A stretch of 64,000 bases of DNA from Paenibacillus eucommiae (GCF_017874215.1 NZ_JAGGLB010000022.1:124001-188000); one strand, 5' to 3'; shown: positions 40,665-50,560, numbered from the stretch's first letter. Notes: a model not told the origin generated them from the letters alone. Numbers and translations: made by a program.

Positions 40665-41771
40665 TTAACGAACTTTACCGCGTGCATCCACAGTTATGAT
40701 CTGTTCAACCTGATCTCCGCGAATTCCCTGAAGCTCATTGTGCAAATTGCTTACCGTACAGCAATGGTTAGGCAGGAAAAACAGCTGATCGCCAATCTCA
40801 TAGGATACACCTTCTGGCAGATGAACAATGCCGTGCTCTTCACTGAGGCGTTCCACATACACTTCCGGTTGATCGCGCAGTCTGCCGAATCCAGGGAAAT
40901 GGCCGCTTGCGTCACTGCTGAAGGTTTTGGAGCCGGCGTCAATAATGGCTGTGCCCTTGCGTGGAATGCCAACAACAGTTGCCATGACGTGCATAGCGCA
41001 CTCCTCTGGTTTAATAATGCCGATGAATAGCTGGCCGCCATCTCCATATACGTAAGCGCCTGGACGAATTTCGGTTACGCCCTCAACCGCATCAACATAC
41101 TTCGACGTAGGTGTTGAGCCCACACTGATTTCAGGAATTGAAATACCAGACTGCTCCAGCAGCTCCTTGGTTTTGACTAGCCCTTGCGCTTCTGTAAGCG
41201 CCGCGTTTCTTAAATCTTCCGGTGTTTTCAGGCCGTAGGCGAATCCGCCATGTGTCATTAGACCGATTACTTCCACGCCAGGAAGCTTGGAGATTTCAGT
41301 AACAAGAGCAGCCGTTTCTTCTCCGGGTTCCTTACCACAGCGATTCAGTCCAGTGTTAACATCTATATAAAGTCTGATTTTCTTGCCTATTGAGGTGCCC
41401 AAATCTGAGAGCCCCTTGGCCACATCTACATTATCTGTGCTGACAATTATTTTTGCCCGTTCCAGCAGCTTGGCCAACCGCTCAAGCTTTGCCTTGCCGA
41501 CAATTGGAAAAGCAATAAGAATATCATCTATACCCGCATCGACCAGCACCTCGGCTTCTCCCAGCTTCGCTACTGTCATGCCACAGGCTCCGTACTTCAT
41601 TTGCTGCTTGGCAATCCATACACTTTTATGCGTCTTGAAATGCGGCCGCAGCTTGACTCCAGCCTTTTGCGCCAGTTCAGCCGTATGCCGTAAATTACGG
41701 TCCAATGTATCCAAATCGATTAATATAGCTGGTGTTTCCAAATCGACTAGCTTTTTCCCAATATCACTCAT
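40665..41771 (-). CDS. D-threonine aldolase / D-serine dehydratase-like PLP enzyme (fold type III)
   Basis: About 368 residues of the alanine-racemase-fold family. The PLP lysine is in LRPHFKTHKS near residue 48 from this start. The C-terminal PNHCCTVSNLHNEL carries the His/Cys metal-binding pair of DSD1 and D-threonine aldolases. VYGDGGQLF and the GSTPTS phosphate loop are present. It would split or dehydrate D-3-hydroxyamino acids. ATG 41771 with GAAGAAGG 7 nt upstream is preferred to ATG 41798, which lacks a site. It is probably the first gene of the unit with the M20 enzyme and SDR. Confidence 0.88.
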   Translation of the reverse strand: MSDIGKKLVDLETPAILIDLDTLDRNLRHTAELAQKAGVKLRPHFKTHKSVWIAKQQMKYGACGMTVAKLGEAEVLVDAGIDDILIAFPIVGKAKLERLAKLLERAKIIVSTDNVDVAKGLSDLGTSIGKKIRLYIDVNTGLNRCGKEPGEETAALVTEISKLPGVEVIGLMTHGGFAYGLKTPEDLRNAALTEAQGLVKTKELLEQSGISIPEISVGSTPTSKYVDAVEGVTEIRPGAYVYGDGGQLFIGIIKPEECAMHVMATVVGIPRKGTAIIDAGSKTFSSDASGHFPGFGRLRDQPEVYVERLSEEHGIVHLPEGVSYEIGDQLFFLPNHCCTVSNLHNELQGIRGDQVEQIITVDARGKVR

Positions 41772-42032
41772 GTCAGAACCTTCTTCCTCAATTTTCATTA
41801 AATGACTTATGACTTCATAAACTGACGAGCCACTAGCGAGTTTTATCTGTTAAAACTAATGTTTTAATAATTAAATTTTATCCCAATTTCGATTGTTTGT
41901 AAATAACATTACGTGGCTCTTTACTGTCTTTTACTGACGATGTTGTTTCTAGATAAAAGATGGGAAGTATGGAGAAAATATGGCATACTAGGAAAAGAAA
42001 AAGACAGATTACAATAAGGAGTTGAGTTCATT

Positions 42033-43391
42033 TTGTACAGGGATCTAAACGCCGGGCAAATGGTTGACCGTATCGAGCAGCTCATGACCAATCAGCAGTA
42101 CGATGAGTTTCAACTTATTATTGACGAGCTGCAACCTTTTGACATCGCGATCTTGTTTAATCAGCTGCCTGAGGAGCTTCGTCCGCACTTCCTGGGAATG
42201 CTTGAAACAAGAATTTTAACGGATATGATTCAGGAATTAGAAACAAGTGCGCAATACCAGGCGATCCGCATGATTGGTTCATCCAGAGCGGCAGAAGTTA
42301 TGGACGAAATGGACAACGATGACCTTGCCACCTTCCTGCATTCCTTATCGGATAAGGAGAGCGATCTTTTCCTTTCCTCCATGAACATTTCCGAATCCGG
42401 TGCGGTCCGCAAGCTGATGACCTACCCAGCTGAAACAGCAGGAAGGATTATGACCAACCGCTATGTGTGGATTCCGCAGCATTACACGGTCAAAGAGGCT
42501 TCCGGAAAAATTCGCGAATTTGCCGACATTTCTGAAACAATCAGCTACTTATACGTCATTGATGAAGACAAAAAGCTGCTCGGCGTAGTCTCCTACCGCG
42601 ATTTAATTTTGGCCGAGCCTCATCATCAAATCAGTCAAATCATGCACTCCAGGGTCATTTCCGTAGATGTCGGGATGGATCAGGAGCAGGTCGCTGATGT
42701 GATTCGTAATTATGATTTCACAGCCGTTCCGGTTGTTGATCCTAACCATGTACTTATTGGGATCATTACCGTCGATGATATTATCGACATTGTTTATCAG
42801 GAAGCCAACGAGGATATCCAGAAGCTTTCCGGTAGCGGCAAGGATATAGATTTCAACACAAAGCCTACGACCGCTGCCTTTCGCAGACTACCCTGGCTCA
42901 TTTTATTGCTGTTCATTGGCCTGATTTCCGGGACCATCATTAGCCGGTTTGAGGATACCTTGAATCAGATCGTGGCTCTCACTTTTTTTATGCCGATGAT
43001 TGCCGGTATGACCGGGAATACGGGAACACAGTCATTGGCGGTAGTTGTGCGGGGGCTGATCAGCAAGAAGCTGAGCGGTAAGGAAGTCAGAGGATTGATC
43101 ATCAGAGAGCTGCTTGTCGGACTCATCATCGGCTTAACGTGCGGAATATTAATAACTTTGCTGGCCTATGTATGGCAGGGAAGCTTGATGCTGGGCTTCG
43201 TCGTTGGTATCTCCCTTATTTCCACACTTATTATAGGAACAATAGCCGGAACCGTCATTCCATTACTGTTAAACAAGCTGAAAATCGATCCTGCTGTAGC
43301 CTCCGGCCCTTTAATTACAACCCTTAACGATGTACTTTCGCTGTTTATTTACTTCGGAATTGCTACCCTGTTTATTTCTTATCTGGTCTAG
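42033..43391 (+). CDS. mgtE: MgtE magnesium transporter
   Basis: A 452-residue channel-type transporter. The acidic N-terminal helical domain (to about 125) and paired CBS domains (about 130-255, IMTNRYVWIPQHYTVKEA and DYTAVPVVD-like) sense cytosolic magnesium. Five transmembrane helices follow, with the signature MTGNTGTQS near residue 330. The start is TTG 42033, with AAGGAG 11 nt upstream. No M-box riboswitch fold could be recognised in the 230-bp upstream gap. The gene stands alone, divergent from the PLP enzyme gene. Confidence 0.93.
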   Translation: MYRDLNAGQMVDRIEQLMTNQQYDEFQLIIDELQPFDIAILFNQLPEELRPHFLGMLETRILTDMIQELETSAQYQAIRMIGSSRAAEVMDEMDNDDLATFLHSLSDKESDLFLSSMNISESGAVRKLMTYPAETAGRIMTNRYVWIPQHYTVKEASGKIREFADISETISYLYVIDEDKKLLGVVSYRDLILAEPHHQISQIMHSRVISVDVGMDQEQVADVIRNYDFTAVPVVDPNHVLIGIITVDDIIDIVYQEANEDIQKLSGSGKDIDFNTKPTTAAFRRLPWLILLLFIGLISGTIISRFEDTLNQIVALTFFMPMIAGMTGNTGTQSLAVVVRGLISKKLSGKEVRGLIIRELLVGLIIGLTCGILITLLAYVWQGSLMLGFVVGISLISTLIIGTIAGTVIPLLLNKLKIDPAVASGPLITTLNDVLSLFIYFGIATLFISYLV

Positions 43392-43461
43392 CACTTGCAT
43401 AAAAAAGGAACCATTTCCACGCCAGCCTCGTCTAATTCGCAGAAGGAGCTGACAACTGAAC

Positions 43462-44406
43462 ATGAGAAAACATACCGGAAAAATCATAGTAAGCACAATC
43501 GCCGGTTTTCTGTTGCTGCTAGTCTTAGGGATTCAAGAATTCCGTTACGGCATGATCCAAAAAGCAATCTATACATACAAAGTGAAACACTATCTCGAGC
43601 AAAAATATAACGAGCCGATGACGATCAAACACGCCACCTATCTCTGGGATAATATGGAACCGATCAGCGCAAGAGTGTATCCCAAAAGCTCTATAGGTCT
43701 TGAATTTTCGGTATATCCGCGCAAAGAGAATCCGTTAAGATTCATTGATGACTACGCCAGTACGCTGTGGCTTCAGCAGGCAAAAGAAGATGTGGACAAA
43801 CGTTTACTGACCGTTGAGGACGATTTCAGGAACCAGCTTCATTTGGCCTTCACCTGCTGCGAAGTAGGGAAATACGATTTCGGATCCATCTACGGAGACG
43901 TGCCGCCTTATACAACGGCAAACCTGGCCTTCGATCTATCTTTTCAGTTTGACCGGGAGATGCAAAAAACGGATTTAGAGCAGATGCTCCGCGTTGTTAC
44001 TGCTCTAAAACAGCAAGAGCAGCCTTTGCTTGATCATGTATTATTCCTCCTTCTGCCGGAGGGCAAACCCTATCGGATCCAGTATCAAATACCTGGATCC
44101 GCTTTGAAGGAAATCAACAAAATTGACGATCTCAAGGCCTACAATCAAAGCCGCTTTCCAGCAAGGGACCTTGCTGCAAGCATCGGTGCTGAGGTTTCGT
44201 GGGATGCCGCCACTTCACAAGCTGTGTTTACTAAGGGTGATGTCACCCTGCAGATCAACCATTGGGGTGAAGAGGCCTTGATTAACGGAAGTCCTGTTCT
44301 GAGTCCACTACCCTCCTTCCCTGGAGATCAGGGCCAACTGCTCGTTCCAGCTGCTCTGATTGAACAGGCTTTTCAGGTAGAAGTTCCCTTGGTTGGCCCT
44401 TTCTAG
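43462..44406 (+). CDS. Membrane-anchored protein with C-terminal stalk (copper amine oxidase N) domain
   Basis: A protein of 314 residues with one N-terminal transmembrane segment (about 8-24) and an extracellular region that I do not recognise up to about residue 225. The last 85 residues (AASIGAEVSWDAATSQAVF, LINGSPVLSPL, LLVPAALIEQAF) match the copper amine oxidase N-terminal-like domain common in Paenibacillus exported proteins. Another such domain ends the lipoprotein at 59795-61423. It follows mgtE by 70 bp. Function unknown, probably structural at the cell surface. Confidence 0.75.
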   Translation: MRKHTGKIIVSTIAGFLLLLVLGIQEFRYGMIQKAIYTYKVKHYLEQKYNEPMTIKHATYLWDNMEPISARVYPKSSIGLEFSVYPRKENPLRFIDDYASTLWLQQAKEDVDKRLLTVEDDFRNQLHLAFTCCEVGKYDFGSIYGDVPPYTTANLAFDLSFQFDREMQKTDLEQMLRVVTALKQQEQPLLDHVLFLLLPEGKPYRIQYQIPGSALKEINKIDDLKAYNQSRFPARDLAASIGAEVSWDAATSQAVFTKGDVTLQINHWGEEALINGSPVLSPLPSFPGDQGQLLVPAALIEQAFQVEVPLVGPF

Positions 44407-44969
44407 CCCTCCCAAATCCGTTGAATGCGGAACGTATCATTAAGGAAGGAAAGCTGGAACACATCTGGATTCGACAAGGCTTCCCATTCCTTAAAACCAA
44501 TCCGGCTGTCAAAATGCTTCAGCAGAAGCGACATTAAGTTGCCATGTGTAACTATAACGGCATTGCTGCTGCCTCCCTCCCGCACCTCTGAGACCACGGC
44601 AGCAGCGCGCTTCATAGCCATACGGCTGGATTCGCCCCCTTCATAGCATAAGTCCAGATCCTCATAGGTTTCGCGAAGCATTTCAAACCAATCCGGATGA
44701 TCCTTGCCCAAAAGAACCCGCTCCGTTAAACGTTCATCTAACCCAATAGGCAACCCAAGCTTTTTCGCTAAAGGAACTATGGTGCTGTAAGCTCTCTCAT
44801 AGGGACTTGAGAGAATACAATCGATAGACTTATCTGAGAAAAAATCGGCTAGCTTAGTGGCTTGCTCCAAGCCCAATTCGGTTAATGGAGCATCCGCTGC
44901 CTGTCCCGCTGCCTTGCAATGTCTAACTATGTATAGATTTTTGCCTAGTTTTGTGGATACATTTTTCAT
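44403..44969 (-). CDS. Histidine phosphatase family protein (phosphoglycerate mutase-like)
   Basis: A 188-residue enzyme of the branch 1 histidine phosphatase fold. The catalytic motif reads VRHCKAAG, with Cys where Gly is usual after RH. The second histidine is in VIVTHGNLMSLL, with Arg in SSPYERAYST and Glu in LTERVLLG. It could act on small phosphosugars or nucleotides. The stop overlaps the convergent stalk-domain gene by 4 bp. ATG follows GGAGG by 10 nt. Confidence 0.88.
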   Translation of the reverse strand: MKNVSTKLGKNLYIVRHCKAAGQAADAPLTELGLEQATKLADFFSDKSIDCILSSPYERAYSTIVPLAKKLGLPIGLDERLTERVLLGKDHPDWFEMLRETYEDLDLCYEGGESSRMAMKRAAAVVSEVREGGSSNAVIVTHGNLMSLLLKHFDSRIGFKEWEALSNPDVFQLSFLNDTFRIQRIWEG

Positions 44970-45028
44970 TCAGGGAAGTCCTCCGTTTTCATTATGACCG
45001 TAAGGGATAGTGAATAACTTCCTATTAC

Positions 45029-46243
45029 TCAGGTAACCAATAACTTACCAGGAACAGAATTAAATTCACCACTTCCAGGAATAAATGGATATTTATTTTT
45101 CGTTGCTTCTGTCAGGACGATTCCCAGTCCAGGCGCTTCTGGAGGGATTACAAGCCCATTCACCATAGCAAAGGAATCCGTGACAATTTCACTATGAAGC
45201 CCGGCGAAATTCGGCGGTATTTCCAGAATGCTCGTATTCGGGCAGGCGAACCCGCAATGGATATTTTGCATTAAGGAGCCTCCTGCTCCCCAAGCATGCG
45301 TAGCGATGCCCTTCCCCTTGCGGGCATACATGGCCGCCACCGCCATAAATTCACTTAGTCCCCCGACAAAGGAAGCATCGGGCTGCCCTATATCGAAGCA
45401 ATCGAGATCTGCATACAGCTGCCATTCCGAGCTTCCGGTTAAGCACTCCCCTCCAGCGATGGGGACGCTCGTACTTGCTCGCAGTTCCGCGTAAGCAGCC
45501 ACATCTGTGTAGTGCAATGGCTCTTCAAAAAACAACAGCCCATAAGGCTCCAATGCTTTCATTACCGTCTTCGCCGTCTGCAGCGTCCATGTGTTTGTTG
45601 GGCTATTACCCATATGGCCATCCATCATAATCTGATGGTCTTTTCCGATAACGGAGCGGACATGCTCCATTTTCGCCGCTTCAAATTCGGCTATCTCCAG
45701 ATCCGTTTCCGGCATGAACCAGCCTTTCTCACTATCAAAGCTGCCAGCGCCAATCTTAACCCCTTTAAAGCCGAGCGATAAATAATGCTCAAGCTTGGCA
45801 GCCAATTTATCGGGCGGATAATTACTTGGACCTCCGGTCGCGTAACAGGGGAGCTCTTTATGCTGCAGGCCTCCTAGCAGTTCATACACGGGTAAACCTA
45901 GTGCCTTCCCTCGCAAATCCCACAACGCGGCTTCAATGCCCCCAAGCACCGACAGCCCCAATCCCGTCCGGCACCAGAAGTTGCCGCAGTGATACATCCG
46001 CTTCCATAATAAAGGGATATCATCCACGGATTGACCGATCAATATCGGCTTGAAAAAATCAACAATCGGCTGTACACTTTCCGGAAAAAAGTACCCAATG
46101 TACGTTTCTCCGAGACCAATCAGCTCCGTATTCGTATGAATCTCAATAAACGCAGCGCTGCGCAGCTTACGGGCTTCCGATAAAAATGGATCGTTGGTAC
46201 AAGGTCCTGTCAATAAAATCGTTCGTACATCGGTAATCAGCAT
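45029..46243 (-). CDS. Enolase-superfamily sugar-acid dehydratase (mandelate racemase-like), 1
   Basis: A protein of about 404 residues with the capping domain and barrel of the superfamily. A KGVKIG lysine block, metal ligands in MMDGHMGNS (Asp), FFEEPLHY (Glu) and AGGECLTG (Glu), and a histidine in THAWGAGG are visible. These suit a dehydratase that removes water from an aldonate to give a 2-keto-3-deoxy acid. ATG 46243 with a GGGGGG site 7 nt upstream is preferred to ATG 46285. It is followed by the phosphatase gene and preceded by a hydroxyacid dehydrogenase and an aldo/keto reductase. Confidence 0.88.
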   Translation of the reverse strand: MLITDVRTILLTGPCTNDPFLSEARKLRSAAFIEIHTNTELIGLGETYIGYFFPESVQPIVDFFKPILIGQSVDDIPLLWKRMYHCGNFWCRTGLGLSVLGGIEAALWDLRGKALGLPVYELLGGLQHKELPCYATGGPSNYPPDKLAAKLEHYLSLGFKGVKIGAGSFDSEKGWFMPETDLEIAEFEAAKMEHVRSVIGKDHQIMMDGHMGNSPTNTWTLQTAKTVMKALEPYGLLFFEEPLHYTDVAAYAELRASTSVPIAGGECLTGSSEWQLYADLDCFDIGQPDASFVGGLSEFMAVAAMYARKGKGIATHAWGAGGSLMQNIHCGFACPNTSILEIPPNFAGLHSEIVTDSFAMVNGLVIPPEAPGLGIVLTEATKNKYPFIPGSGEFNSVPGKLLVT

Positions 46244-46281
46244 GCTAATTCCCCCCATCTGGATAAGTTCTGCGCTTCCCT

Positions 46282-47292
46282 TCAATACCCTTGCAGCTGA
46301 CGCTGCGACAGTTCATTCAACAACGGTTTCCCATCTACAAAACGTGCGATATTGTCCACAAAAACATCCCAGACCCGGTCGAGAAAATGGGTGCTTTGCG
46401 AGGAACCGGAAATATGTGGGGTCATAATCACATTTGGCAGTTTCCAAAGCGGATGACTGGCTGGCATCGGATAATAGTAATGGGTGTCCAGCGCTGCTCC
46501 GGCAATCCAATTTTCCGTTAAAGCCTTCAGCAATGCCTGCTCCTGAATAATGGGGCCGCGGGCAGGGTTGAGTAGAAAAGCAGTTTCAGGAAGAGCCCGC
46601 AGCTCCTTCTCACCAATCATCCCCTCCGTATCCTTCGTTAGCGGCACGGCTACAATCATGAAATCCAAATCCTGCAAAAATTCAATTTCCTGGCCGGCTG
46701 TAAACACTTGATCAGGCAGCACCCCCAGCGGATCTCCTGTCCCTGGAAGGCAATAAATATGTTCCCTCTCCTTAATGCCTTCCCTGACTAGGACCCGTAC
46801 GTGAATGCCCATCGTTTTGAGCAGACGTGCCGTCTCTCTTCCGATACCGCCATAGCCCCATATCCCGGCGCGCGAGCCCCTGATTTCTGTTTGAAAGCGG
46901 GCCGAACGATCCCAAATTTGATTGTCCTGATTTCGGAACATGCCGCGCATATCGCGCGCTAACTGAATCATCATCGTTATCGTCCACTCCGCTATGGGCA
47001 CGTCAACTACGCCCTGAGCGCTGCAGGCCCGGACGCCTTTTTCCACAAGTCCTATGTCCATAACCTGCTTGTAGCCAACGGAGCTGATTTGCACAAGCTT
47101 AAGCGCTGTCATGTCTTCGATATTATCAGGTGGTGTACTGCAGAAAAGGACATGCTGATCTCTCAGCATATCCTTCGGAAGTCTATGTCGTTCTTCTATA
47201 TAAGGAACCACTTCAACGCGAATTCCCGGCATGTTTTGTAATTGATTCAATCGTTCAGGCTGAACGGGCATATTAACCAGCACATTAATCAT
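46282..47292 (-). CDS. NAD-dependent 2-hydroxyacid dehydrogenase
   Basis: A 336-residue member of the D-isomer-specific family. The nucleotide motif is GIWGYGGIGRETARLL, Arg is in NPARGPIIQE, Glu is replaced near AALDTHYYYPM (no GlyGlu as in typical members), and His is in MTPHISGSS. The absence of a clear catalytic Glu in the usual position is unusual and may mark a subgroup. ATG has GAGGGG 6 nt upstream. It lies between an aldo/keto reductase and the enolase-type dehydratase and could handle the reduced or oxidised product of those enzymes. Confidence 0.85.
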   Translation of the reverse strand: MINVLVNMPVQPERLNQLQNMPGIRVEVVPYIEERHRLPKDMLRDQHVLFCSTPPDNIEDMTALKLVQISSVGYKQVMDIGLVEKGVRACSAQGVVDVPIAEWTITMMIQLARDMRGMFRNQDNQIWDRSARFQTEIRGSRAGIWGYGGIGRETARLLKTMGIHVRVLVREGIKEREHIYCLPGTGDPLGVLPDQVFTAGQEIEFLQDLDFMIVAVPLTKDTEGMIGEKELRALPETAFLLNPARGPIIQEQALLKALTENWIAGAALDTHYYYPMPASHPLWKLPNVIMTPHISGSSQSTHFLDRVWDVFVDNIARFVDGKPLLNELSQRQLQGY

Positions 47293-47314
47293 CGCGTTCC
47301 CCTCTTTTCATTTC

Positions 47315-48259
47315 CTAAGTCCGGGCCCATAACACCGTATTAATCACGCTTTCCGGCACGTCAGCAAGCTCCTTGAGAATCGCGGCATGTGTCTTTTCAC
47401 TAATCGCAGGACTGTTAAACAGACTGATATTTTCCCTAACCTGCTCCGCTGTTTCCGCTCCGAACAACAAGCTGTGGATTTGCGGCAGGCCGGCAATAAA
47501 GGAAACAGCCAGCTGAGCTATGGAAACACCTTCCTGCTCCGCCAATGCCCGCAGTGTTTGCAGCGGTTTCGCTGCTTCCTTGAGATGCGGCGGCAGTTCA
47601 TCATCTTTAAGGAACAATAAACCCTGCAAAAAGATGCTTCTCGCAAATACAATTTTGCCAGACTCCTCTAATAGCCCCATTCCACCTGTATGCAGCAGCC
47701 GGTGATCCAATATATTGATTGGAATCTGCACGGCCTCATAAATATCATCCTTGATGATCGGCCATAAATCGCGGAATTGTTCCTCCGAATTTGCCCCCAT
47801 GGACATCCCCATTTTGGCAACCAGACCTTCCTGCTTCAGCCTTTTGGATACAGCCGTGAAGGTTTCTCCGTGAAAAGCCAATATGTCCGGGTTATGCAGC
47901 ATCATAATCGGAATTTGAGAGATTCCCAGACGGCTTAAGGACATTTCCGTATATTCTAGCATTAAACGCTCCACTTCAGCCGCTTCTGTGCTTTTATCTA
48001 CATCCAGCCGCATCTTCGTAACGATTAATGGCTTTTCCCGGTTAGCAAAAAACTCACCAAGCACCAACTCGGAGGTACCGTATCGATTCGCAGTATCAAA
48101 ACAATTGATACCGCCTTCCAAAGCTGCCTCAAGGATTGAAGAACGCGTGCTTTCATCGGGCTGACCCATTTTATTAGCGATTCCATAAGGTGTTCCCAGT
48201 TGTACGGTCCCTAGTGTTAGCTTTGAAAACGTTAAATCTTTAACCTGTGTATATTGCAC
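47315..48259 (-). CDS. Aldo/keto reductase
   Basis: A 314-residue NADPH-dependent TIM-barrel reductase. The catalytic tetrad is visible as Asp in CFDTANRYGTSE, Tyr in the same block, Lys in IVTKMRLD and His in MMLHNPD. The ending INTVLWART is less typical. The start is GTG 48259, with AAGGAGG 8 nt upstream. It is the first gene of a leftward unit with the hydroxyacid dehydrogenase and the dehydratase. Confidence 0.9.
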   Translation of the reverse strand: MQYTQVKDLTFSKLTLGTVQLGTPYGIANKMGQPDESTRSSILEAALEGGINCFDTANRYGTSELVLGEFFANREKPLIVTKMRLDVDKSTEAAEVERLMLEYTEMSLSRLGISQIPIMMLHNPDILAFHGETFTAVSKRLKQEGLVAKMGMSMGANSEEQFRDLWPIIKDDIYEAVQIPINILDHRLLHTGGMGLLEESGKIVFARSIFLQGLLFLKDDELPPHLKEAAKPLQTLRALAEQEGVSIAQLAVSFIAGLPQIHSLLFGAETAEQVRENISLFNSPAISEKTHAAILKELADVPESVINTVLWART

Positions 48260-48404
48260 TCGATGTTCCTCCTTGTTGGCCCCTCATCGTCTCTATATGT
48301 GAGACGAAGAACCTTTATGCGTTACGTAAAATTATATATGAATTTCTGCTGACTGTAAATATGCCGTTTTCATTTAAATAGTAAGTACATCCTCAAACTA
48401 AAAA

Positions 48405-48445
48405 CACACATCTATGCAAGGATAACCATCCTGACTTAATGTGTG
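48405..48445 (-). terminator. Terminator after the molybdate regulator gene
   Basis: CACACAT (48405-48411) and ATGTGTG (48439-48445) close a stem with an inner GGAT/ATCC pair. On the minus strand it ends in GTGTGTTTTTAG. Confidence 0.65.
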
Positions 48446-48508
48446 CTAAATGAGTACTAAATTTTTGCTTAGTACTTGCTTCATGATCACATACTTTATG
48501 ACGTATTT

Positions 48509-49429
48509 TTATGACTCATACATAATAGTGCCCGTGAGAGATAGATCATAACCTTGAACAGACGTAAGCTCGTGCAGGAATGCCTCCGATTTCAAAATAT
48601 TCATCACCTGGGCAATCCATTCCATATTTTGCGGTGATTTTATCATCACAAGATCATATCTTTCTTGAATCATAGGAATAAATTCGACTCCTGAAACGAT
48701 ATTGGCAGCCTTTTCGATACCTACTCCCACGTCTGCTTCCCCCAAAGCTACCATGCCTGCAACTGCAATGTGATTCGACCTCTCACAATCATAACCTTTC
48801 AAAAGCCTGGTATCCATACCCTGAAGTCTCAGCTGCTCATCCAGTAAAACACGCGCACCTGAGCCCTTCTCACGATTGACTATCGTTATTCCCTCCCGCT
48901 TCAAATCACGCCATGTATAAATTTGTTTAGGATTGCCTTTCGGGACGAACAGCCCTGCAGACCTGATCACTAAATTGACCACTACATAATGGAAGCCTGT
49001 CAAAAGCTTGCGGATATAAGGCAAATTATACTCACCACTATCACCATCCAGCAGATGCGTACTCACAATATCGGAGTCACCCTTGTACATAGATATCAGA
49101 CTGTCCAAGCTGCCCACGTAACTCCTTAGAGGTCGAATGTTTTTCGTATTTTTTTCAATATGCTTTGTTAAAATATCCAGGCTGATATCCTGGCCAGTGA
49201 TCACAATCGTTTTGCTTTCCATATAAGCAGATGGATCTTCCTGAACCGCCGCTATACCACTCTTGGTTTTGTTTTTATAAGCTTCCAAATCGGCATCATC
49301 GACTCGCATCTGCTTGCCAACCCGGTATGATGGTAAATCACCTTTTTTGATAAGGTCATAAACAGTCAGCTTCGAAACCTTCAATAATGCAGCGATTTCT
49401 TCTGTCGTGTAAGACATTTGATTAGTCAT
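48509..49429 (-). CDS. yvgK: YvgK-like molybdate-responsive regulator (excisionase-type HTH plus binding domain)
   Basis: About 306 residues. An N-terminal MerR/excisionase-type HTH (YTTEEIAALLKVSKLTVYDL, DLPSYRVGKQMRV) is followed by a periplasmic-binding-protein-like domain (COG1910 type: GSGARVLLDEQLRL, GEADVGVGIEKAA). Such proteins regulate molybdate uptake. ATG 49429 follows GGGGGGAA by 6 nt. It is divergent from modA-modB, matching the yvgK-yvgL-yvgM order that I recall from Bacillus subtilis, where an aldo/keto reductase (yvgN) is also near. Confidence 0.85.
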   Translation of the reverse strand: MTNQMSYTTEEIAALLKVSKLTVYDLIKKGDLPSYRVGKQMRVDDADLEAYKNKTKSGIAAVQEDPSAYMESKTIVITGQDISLDILTKHIEKNTKNIRPLRSYVGSLDSLISMYKGDSDIVSTHLLDGDSGEYNLPYIRKLLTGFHYVVVNLVIRSAGLFVPKGNPKQIYTWRDLKREGITIVNREKGSGARVLLDEQLRLQGMDTRLLKGYDCERSNHIAVAGMVALGEADVGVGIEKAANIVSGVEFIPMIQERYDLVMIKSPQNMEWIAQVMNILKSEAFLHELTSVQGYDLSLTGTIMYES

Positions 49430-49609
49430 TGTCTTCCCCCCCATGATCCTTACTACCAACAACTATCAACTATCTTTATCACACTGTCAATAACCTACAA
49501 TTTCTCGAAGATCGGGTTAACATGCATTAAAATCGAAAACGATCTGTATAAGATTCGAAAAACGCTGAAATTTTAATTATTACCGTTTGCAGGAAGCATA
49601 ATCCATCGT

Positions 49610-49665
49610 TATAATATATCTAATTATATCTAAACATAATTAAATATAACCAATTAAATGAAAAA
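49610..49665. promoter_or_regulatory. Possible regulator site before modA
   Basis: TATAAT occurs at about 49611, followed by an AT-rich stretch with near-repeats ATATCTAATTATATC and CATAATTAAATATAACC. It lies between the divergent regulator and modA, so an operator for the YvgK-like protein is likely here. Exact half-sites cannot be fixed. Confidence 0.4.
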
Positions 49666-49719
49666 ACATGATCTGAATGTTGTTTTGGTATATTTAGAAA
49701 TCAGGAGGTCTCATTTGTA

Positions 49720-50553
49720 ATGAAGAAAACGAACAGCTTTTTCCCATCCAAATTAGCAGTCATTTGCTTACTGGTACTTGCCCTGGCCCTGGCACTGACA
49801 GCTTGCGGAGCCAAACCAACGAAACAAGGCGAAACGCCGAAGAAAATGGAGGAAATCGAGCTCACCATTTCCGCCGCTGCAAGCTTAACGGACAGCTTAA
49901 AAGAAATTCAAACCCTGTATTCAGAAAAATACAGCCATATCAAGCTGAACTACAACTTTGGCGCTTCGGGAACCCTACAGCAGCAAATTGAGCAAGGAGC
50001 CCCGGCAGATGTATTCATTTCAGCTGGAAGGAAACAGATGCAAGCCTTGGTCGACAAGCAGCTTATTGATCAAGCTCAACAAACCAATTTGCTAACCAAC
50101 GAGTTCGTGTTAATTACGGCTCTGGATGCTAAATCTGCCATTGATAAAGTCGAAGATCTATCTAAGTCAGAGGTTACAAACGTCGCTATTGGACAGCCTG
50201 AAAGTGTTCCTGCCGGCAGCTATGCTAAAGAAGTACTTACTTACTATAAGCTGTGGGATTCGCTTCAATCAAAGCTCGTTCTATCTAAAGATGTTCGCCA
50301 AGTGCTTACCTATGTGGAAACTGGCAATGCAGACGCTGGCTTTGTGTATAAAACCGATGCGCTCACTTCACAAAAAATAAAAATCGCCTTGACCGTTGAT
50401 CCAAAAAGCCATAAACCGATCCAATATCCAATCGGACTTATCAAAGAATCAAAGCACAGCAAAGAGGCTCAAGCCTTTTACGATTATTTGCTGAGCAAAG
50501 AGGCACAGGATGTTTTTGTGAAATATGGCTTCTCCCTGCCTGGCACGGACTGA
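49720..50553 (+). CDS. modA: Molybdate ABC transporter substrate-binding lipoprotein
   Basis: A 277-residue lipoprotein with signal peptide (about 1-29) and lipobox LTAC. The mature part matches ModA: ISAAASLTDSLKEIQ, NFGASGTLQQQIEQGAPADV and the QVLTYVETGNADAGFVYKTD region, which hold the Ser and oxyanion ligands. It binds molybdate or tungstate outside the membrane for the permease encoded next. ATG has AGGAGG 10 nt upstream. Confidence 0.93.
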   Translation: MKKTNSFFPSKLAVICLLVLALALALTACGAKPTKQGETPKKMEEIELTISAAASLTDSLKEIQTLYSEKYSHIKLNYNFGASGTLQQQIEQGAPADVFISAGRKQMQALVDKQLIDQAQQTNLLTNEFVLITALDAKSAIDKVEDLSKSEVTNVAIGQPESVPAGSYAKEVLTYYKLWDSLQSKLVLSKDVRQVLTYVETGNADAGFVYKTDALTSQKIKIALTVDPKSHKPIQYPIGLIKESKHSKEAQAFYDYLLSKEAQDVFVKYGFSLPGTD

Positions 50554-50560
50554 CCGGAAT

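Noticed and set aside
41799..42032. Magnesium (M-box) riboswitch before mgtE
   Set aside because: No conserved M-box segments or terminator/antiterminator pair could be seen in the gap.
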